Of a stretch of DNA of 9,026 bases, positions 5,960-9,026 are shown piece after piece (position 1 is the stretch's first letter; every line of letters begins with the position of its first letter). The notes beneath the pieces were generated by a model. That model worked only from the letters and a program-made list of their open reading frames with translations. It did not search any database and was not told the DNA's origin. The stretch is from the NCBI GenBank assembly GCA_026193125.1, contig JAPHSC010000295.1, forward strand, positions 1 to 9,026. The letters are read 5' to 3'. Source of the DNA: Gammaproteobacteria bacterium. GTDB taxonomy: Bacteria; Pseudomonadota; Gammaproteobacteria; Steroidobacterales; BM003. The translations under genes were made by a program, and so were the position numbers.

Positions 5960-6813
5960 CCCAGCTGGTTTCTGCACGCCGTTTAAGCAAGAGCTATGGC
6001 AATTTCAAGGCGCTCGACAGTATTGATTTTTCTATAGCCGAAGGCCGAATTGTCGGCTTGATTGGCCCAAATGGCGCTGGCAAAACCACCGCCCTGAAGG
6101 CGATCCTCGGCTTGACCCACTTTGATGGTGAGCTGGAAGTGCTTGGCCTTGACCCCCGCAGCCAGCGTCACGAAGTCATGCAACAAGTGTGCTTCATCGC
6201 TGATGTTGCGGTTCTTCCACGATGGATGCGTGTGCATCAGGCCTTGAGCTTGCTTGAGACGGTTCACCCCAGGTTCGATCGGGTCAAGGCAGAGGATTTT
6301 CTCGCGCGTACCGACGTGAGGATGCAAAGCAAGATCAGTGCCTTGTCCAAGGGCATGGTGACGCAGTTGCACCTGGCCCTGGTGATGGCCATTGACGCCC
6401 GGTTGCTGGTGCTGGATGAGCCCACCCTTGGACTGGATATTCTATTTCGCAAGGAATTTTATCGCGCCCTGCTGAACGACTATTTTGATGGCAAGAGAAC
6501 AATTTTGATTACCACCCACCAGGTGGAAGAGATTGAGCATCTGCTGACGGATCTGATGTTTGTGAACCACGGGCGCCTGGTCCTGGATATGCCCATGGAT
6601 GAGTTGGAGACCCGCTACACAGAGGTGTCCGCCCGCCCGGAACAGGCCGATGCCTTGCGTCAACTGGGGCCGCTGGATGAACAACAGTCTTTTGGGCGTA
6701 CGGTCATGCTGTTTGAAGATAGACCCCGCGACAGCCTAATCGAGTTCGGAGAACTCAGGACGCCCAGTATCACTGATCTGTTCGTCGCAAAAATGAAGGT
6801 ATCACGCAAATGA
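5956..6813 (+). CDS. ABC transporter ATP-binding protein
   Basis: Protein of 285 residues starting at GTG 5956, which overlaps the repressor stop, with GGGAGA upstream. Motifs in order: Walker A GPNGAGKTT (37-45); a degenerate Q-loop region around 80-88 (CFIADVAVL, with D in place of the usual Q/E); signature LSKGM (130-134), the variant common in YtrB-like ATPases; Walker B LLVLDE (150-155); D-loop around 160; H-loop histidine H188 in TTHQ. The C-terminal 75 residues are a non-catalytic tail. It should power the permease encoded immediately downstream (ATGA overlap), probably as a dimer at the inner membrane. Export of a lipophilic or peptide compound, or envelope remodelling, is typical of ABC-2 systems under YtrA control; the substrate cannot be read from the sequence. 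Confidence 0.95.
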   Translation: MTQLVSARRLSKSYGNFKALDSIDFSIAEGRIVGLIGPNGAGKTTALKAILGLTHFDGELEVLGLDPRSQRHEVMQQVCFIADVAVLPRWMRVHQALSLLETVHPRFDRVKAEDFLARTDVRMQSKISALSKGMVTQLHLALVMAIDARLLVLDEPTLGLDILFRKEFYRALLNDYFDGKRTILITTHQVEEIEHLLTDLMFVNHGRLVLDMPMDELETRYTEVSARPEQADALRQLGPLDEQQSFGRTVMLFEDRPRDSLIEFGELRTPSITDLFVAKMKVSRK

Positions 6814-7712
6814 AAACACTCCTCGCGTTGGTACGTCGTGAAGTCTGGGAACACACTGCGATCTGGCTGGTGCCTGCCGTGTTGTCCGTGCTCCTGGTCA
6901 CCGTTGCCGCGATTGCTTCGGTAAAGGTGCTGGGAGGCGGAGTGAACATCATGGTGGACGGTCACGGCGTCGAGACCGACCAGATCTTCCATGGACTGAG
7001 TAATCTAAACCTTGCCATGGTGGTGGTGTTCGGCCTGGTCATGGGCGTGGTGGCTACCTTCTACCTGCTGGACTGCCTGCTGGCCGACCGCAAGGATCGC
7101 AGCATCCTGTTCTGGAAGTCTCTTCCCATCTCCGATTTGACCACCGTGCTGTCCAAGTTAGCCACTGCAGCGGTGTTGATCCCGCTGGTTACAGTGTGCG
7201 CGGCCTTTGTTACGGCATTTATGCTGATGGTGGTGATATCGGTCGATCTGCTGGTGCTGGGTGGTAGTCCATGGGATATGCTGTGGTCACAAGTGCCGTA
7301 TTTCAGTAACCTGGTATTGGTCTTGTATGCGATGGTCGTCGGTGTGCTCTGGTACCTGCCCCTGATGGGCTACCTGATGCTGGTGTCGGCCTTCGCCAAG
7401 CGCGCCGTAATGGTCTGGGCGGTGCTGCCCCCGCTGGTGATCTCATTGGTTGAGAAACAGTTCATGGGCAGCAATAATTTCGCGCTCATGTTGTCCGAGC
7501 GCATGAATGGGTTTGCCCCGCTGGCCTTTCGCACCGACTCTTTGGAATCCATGGCCGATGCCATAGACCGGGGCCATGCAGGACCGGGTCTGGAAGTCAT
7601 CAACGTAGCGCCGCTTTTGCAGGGCTCGGGTCTTTGGCTGGGGCTGGTGGCAGCCGGGGTCTTCATTGCAGGCGCCGTTTACCTGCGTCGCTACAGAGAC
7701 GAGAGCATCTAG
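6810..7712 (+). CDS. ABC-2 type transporter permease
   Basis: Protein of 300 residues with about six hydrophobic segments (roughly 17-39, 67-91, 115-150, 166-193, 200-214, 275-292). The N-terminal amphipathic stretch MKTLLALVRREVWEHTAIW and the cytoplasmic loop LADRKDRSILFWKSLPIS (91-108) are typical of ABC-2 membrane subunits paired with YtrB-like ATPases. A soluble loop (about 215-270) separates the last two membrane segments. The start overlaps the ATPase stop (ATGA), so the two subunits are made together. It forms the membrane channel of the transporter; the substrate is unknown. Confidence 0.92.
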   Translation: MKTLLALVRREVWEHTAIWLVPAVLSVLLVTVAAIASVKVLGGGVNIMVDGHGVETDQIFHGLSNLNLAMVVVFGLVMGVVATFYLLDCLLADRKDRSILFWKSLPISDLTTVLSKLATAAVLIPLVTVCAAFVTAFMLMVVISVDLLVLGGSPWDMLWSQVPYFSNLVLVLYAMVVGVLWYLPLMGYLMLVSAFAKRAVMVWAVLPPLVISLVEKQFMGSNNFALMLSERMNGFAPLAFRTDSLESMADAIDRGHAGPGLEVINVAPLLQGSGLWLGLVAAGVFIAGAVYLRRYRDESI

Positions 7713-7729
7713 ACAGCGGCAGGCGACTT

Positions 7730-7760
7730 TGCAGAAACGCATGCGCTTGTGCAGTTTTTC
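7730..7760 (+). terminator. Weak terminator- or attenuator-like hairpin between permease and lipoprotein genes
   Basis: An imperfect palindrome at 7730-7753, with TGCA ends and the perfect core CGCATGCG, is followed by G and five T residues (7755-7759). Two mismatches in the arms make the stem weak. It could reduce transcription into the two envelope-protein genes rather than stop it fully. Confidence 0.3.
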
Positions 7761-7794
7761 AAACAGCAAGATCAAACACGGAGTTTTAGACCAC

Positions 7795-8157
7795 ATGAAA
7801 TCTGGATACCTGTATGCAATCCTCGCCGCTTCCTTTCTGGTCAGTCTTGGTGGGTGCGTGATTGTCGTCGATGGCAAAGGCGACATGGAGACCGAGTGGG
7901 CCTCGACCTGGGAGGCGGAGAACGAGTCGGCTGCGGAAGCCAACAAGAGGCTTGCACGCGAGGTCAGCGCAGTGCTGGCGGCGGACAGCTTGCTGGCTGG
8001 CGAAGAGATTAATGTTTCGGCGCGCAGGGGCGCGGTTGCCTTGCATGGCAAGGTGGGCAACACAGCGGCTGTTGATCGGGCGCTGCAACTGGCGGCGGAC
8101 GTGCCGGGTGTGGAAAGCGTGGTATCGAGGTTGTCAGTGCAATTTGTCGGACATTGA
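7795..8157 (+). CDS. BON-domain lipoprotein
   Basis: Protein of 120 residues. A lipoprotein signal peptide ends with the lipobox LGGC, so C21 would be lipidated; valine at +2 favours outer-membrane targeting. A polar linker rich in Glu/Ala (about 28-50) is followed by one BON domain (about 53-117). Its pattern is LAREVSAVLAADSLLAG, then INVSARRGAVALHGKVG, then ALQLAADVPGVESVVSRLSV. BON domains are found in OsmY-like envelope proteins and are thought to bind phospholipid or support envelope integrity. ATG 7795 has GGAG 11 bases upstream; an upstream TTG at 7666 in the same frame overlaps the permease gene and would destroy the signal peptide, so it was rejected. The position behind the ABC genes suggests a shared envelope-stress role. 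Confidence 0.88.
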   Translation: MKSGYLYAILAASFLVSLGGCVIVVDGKGDMETEWASTWEAENESAAEANKRLAREVSAVLAADSLLAGEEINVSARRGAVALHGKVGNTAAVDRALQLAADVPGVESVVSRLSVQFVGH

Positions 8158-8212
8158 TACTCTGGATTCAGATATGAAAGACGGATAGACGTGAAAACGC
8201 AAGGATAGAGCT

Positions 8213-8968
8213 ATGTCACTCAATTATTCAAGATCGCTTACTGGTCTGGGTTTGGCGACCCTTTTGCTAAGTGTTTCGAGCGTGGCGCTCGCCGCCACGG
8301 TTACCCAGGAAATCCGCTTCGCACAGGGAGCCGAGATAGAGATAGAAAACCTGGTGGGCAGGGTGAAGGTTAAACCGACCGATGGCTCAGAGGCCTACCT
8401 GAAAGCCAGTGTTATTGGGGAATCCGAGGAATTGGTCAAGCTGGTGCGTTTTGACCTCAAGGACCAGGGCAAGAAGCAGCGGCTGGAGGTGTTGTATCCG
8501 AAAGATCACACCAACCTGTATTTTGAAACAGGTGGTGGCAAAACCAGCTCAAACGTCACTTATCATGGCGAAAAGTACAAGATCAGCAGCTATCGGCGCA
8601 GTGGGTCGGAAGCCTTGCAGGTGGATATGGAATTATTCCTGCCCAAGGGCAGCAGGGTGGACAATCTCAAGAACCGGGTAGGTGAAGTGGAACTGGCAGG
8701 GGTGGATGCCGACATTCGGGTTGACCTTGGTGCCGGCACAATCAACTCCACAGATGGTCGCGGTCGCCTTGTGGCGGACACAGGCAGTGGCAGCGTCTCT
8801 GTGACCAATCACGAGGGTGAGACCTCCGCTGACACCGGTTCTGGAGGTGTGCGGATTGAAACCGTGTTGGGTAATGTCGATGCCGATACGGGCTCGGGCT
8901 CGGTGAAAGTTTCGGGTGTGAGGGGCAATGTCAATGTCGCCACAGGATCGGGTACTGTGACCCTGTAG
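8213..8968 (+). CDS. Exported DUF4097-like beta-repeat protein, ended by an in-frame amber codon
   Basis: The 251 residues begin with a signal peptide cleaved after VALA (27/28). A mixed domain follows (about 30-150), then an 18-residue repeat from about residue 154 on. The repeat is marked by TGSG at 190, 208, 226 and 244, with degenerate copies LGAG at 172 and NRVG at 154. The regular G/S turns and alternating hydrophobic residues suggest a beta-helix or beta-solenoid like the DUF4097 (adhesin-like) proteins, in the periplasm or on the surface. The ATG has AAGGA at seven-base spacing. The TAG at 8966-8968 falls inside a repeat unit, and repeat-like sequence continues in frame after it to the window edge. 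The product may therefore be truncated, read through, or reflect a sequence error. It is probably the last seen gene of the operon. Confidence 0.85.
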   Translation: MSLNYSRSLTGLGLATLLLSVSSVALAATVTQEIRFAQGAEIEIENLVGRVKVKPTDGSEAYLKASVIGESEELVKLVRFDLKDQGKKQRLEVLYPKDHTNLYFETGGGKTSSNVTYHGEKYKISSYRRSGSEALQVDMELFLPKGSRVDNLKNRVGEVELAGVDADIRVDLGAGTINSTDGRGRLVADTGSGSVSVTNHEGETSADTGSGGVRIETVLGNVDADTGSGSVKVSGVRGNVNVATGSGTVTL

Positions 8969-9020
8969 CAGAGTATTGGCGACCGAATTTCAGCCGATAC
9001 CGGCTCCGGCTCGGTGAAGG
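8684..9020 (+). repeat. Tandem 54-base (18-residue) repeat array in the DUF4097-like gene
   Basis: The protein-level period of 18 residues is set by TGSG motifs at residues 190, 208, 226 and 244, with weaker units before them. A further unit lies after the amber codon, where the spacing is 19 positions if the stop is counted. DNA similarity is highest between the unit starting near 8882 and the one near 8993. Such repeats can expand or contract by recombination or slippage. Confidence 0.75.
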
Positions 9021-9026
9021 CTCATG
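8969..9026 (+). pseudogene. In-frame continuation of the DUF4097 repeat after the amber stop
   Basis: Directly after TAG the same frame reads QSIGDRISADTGSGSVKAH to the window end. ADTGSGSVK repeats residues 224-232 of the upstream protein exactly, and the DNA (8993-9020) closely resembles 8882-8909. Without the stop this would be the next repeat of the same protein, so it is probably the detached 3' part of the gene, continuing beyond the window. Confidence 0.7.

Noticed and set aside
7666..7794. TTG start extending the BON lipoprotein upstream
   Set aside because: It overlaps the permease gene and would bury the lipoprotein signal peptide, which fits ATG 7795 exactly.
7443..8063. A 206-codon open frame on the minus strand
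   Set aside because: It crosses the permease end and the lipoprotein start, both well supported on the plus strand, and its translation is low-complexity Ala/Ser/Arg-rich.

Overview
The window looks like chromosomal DNA of a moderately GC-rich gammaproteobacterium. The inner-membrane FadE-type acyl-CoA dehydrogenase, the NAD-type malate dehydrogenase and the YtrA-type GntR regulator with its ABC exporter are all at home there, and a marine Cellvibrionales/Halieaceae-like host would fit. That placement is an impression from gene content, not a computed classification. No tRNA, rRNA, CRISPR, transposase or phage gene was seen.

Left half (minus strand, positions 1-4792). From right to left: a malate dehydrogenase (4792-3815) with a clear intrinsic terminator behind it; a leader with a putative promoter, a FadR-like half-site and two back-to-back hairpins; a long FadE acyl-CoA dehydrogenase (3660-1105) with an unusual lysine-rich tail; and a protein starting at a GTG near 1010 and running off the left edge. 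That last protein joins a DUF4286 domain to a zinc-ribbon/DUF3667 membrane protein. It has no ATG at its true N-terminus and leaves the window, so it is easy to overlook.

Middle (4793-5226). A non-coding divergent region of about 430 bases holds the mdh leader, three copies of an 8-base motif, and a well-formed sigma70-like promoter. The -10 of that promoter lies inside a near-perfect 24-base palindrome, the probable operator of the downstream GntR regulator.

Right half (plus strand, 5227-9026). A tightly packed, probably autoregulated operon: a small membrane or secreted protein of unknown function; a YtrA-family GntR repressor; an ABC ATPase (GTGA overlap with the repressor); its membrane permease (ATGA overlap); a BON-domain lipoprotein; and an exported DUF4097 beta-repeat protein. 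The repressor probably senses an envelope or antibiotic-type signal and controls an ABC-2 transporter plus two envelope proteins. The DUF4097 reading frame stops at an amber codon, yet the same 18-residue repeat continues in frame immediately after the stop to the window edge. This suggests a nonsense mutation, readthrough or a sequence error.

The most interesting points are the operator/promoter arrangement with the mixed transporter-envelope operon, the amber-interrupted repeat protein, the DUF4286-DUF3667 fusion, and the structured fadE leader.
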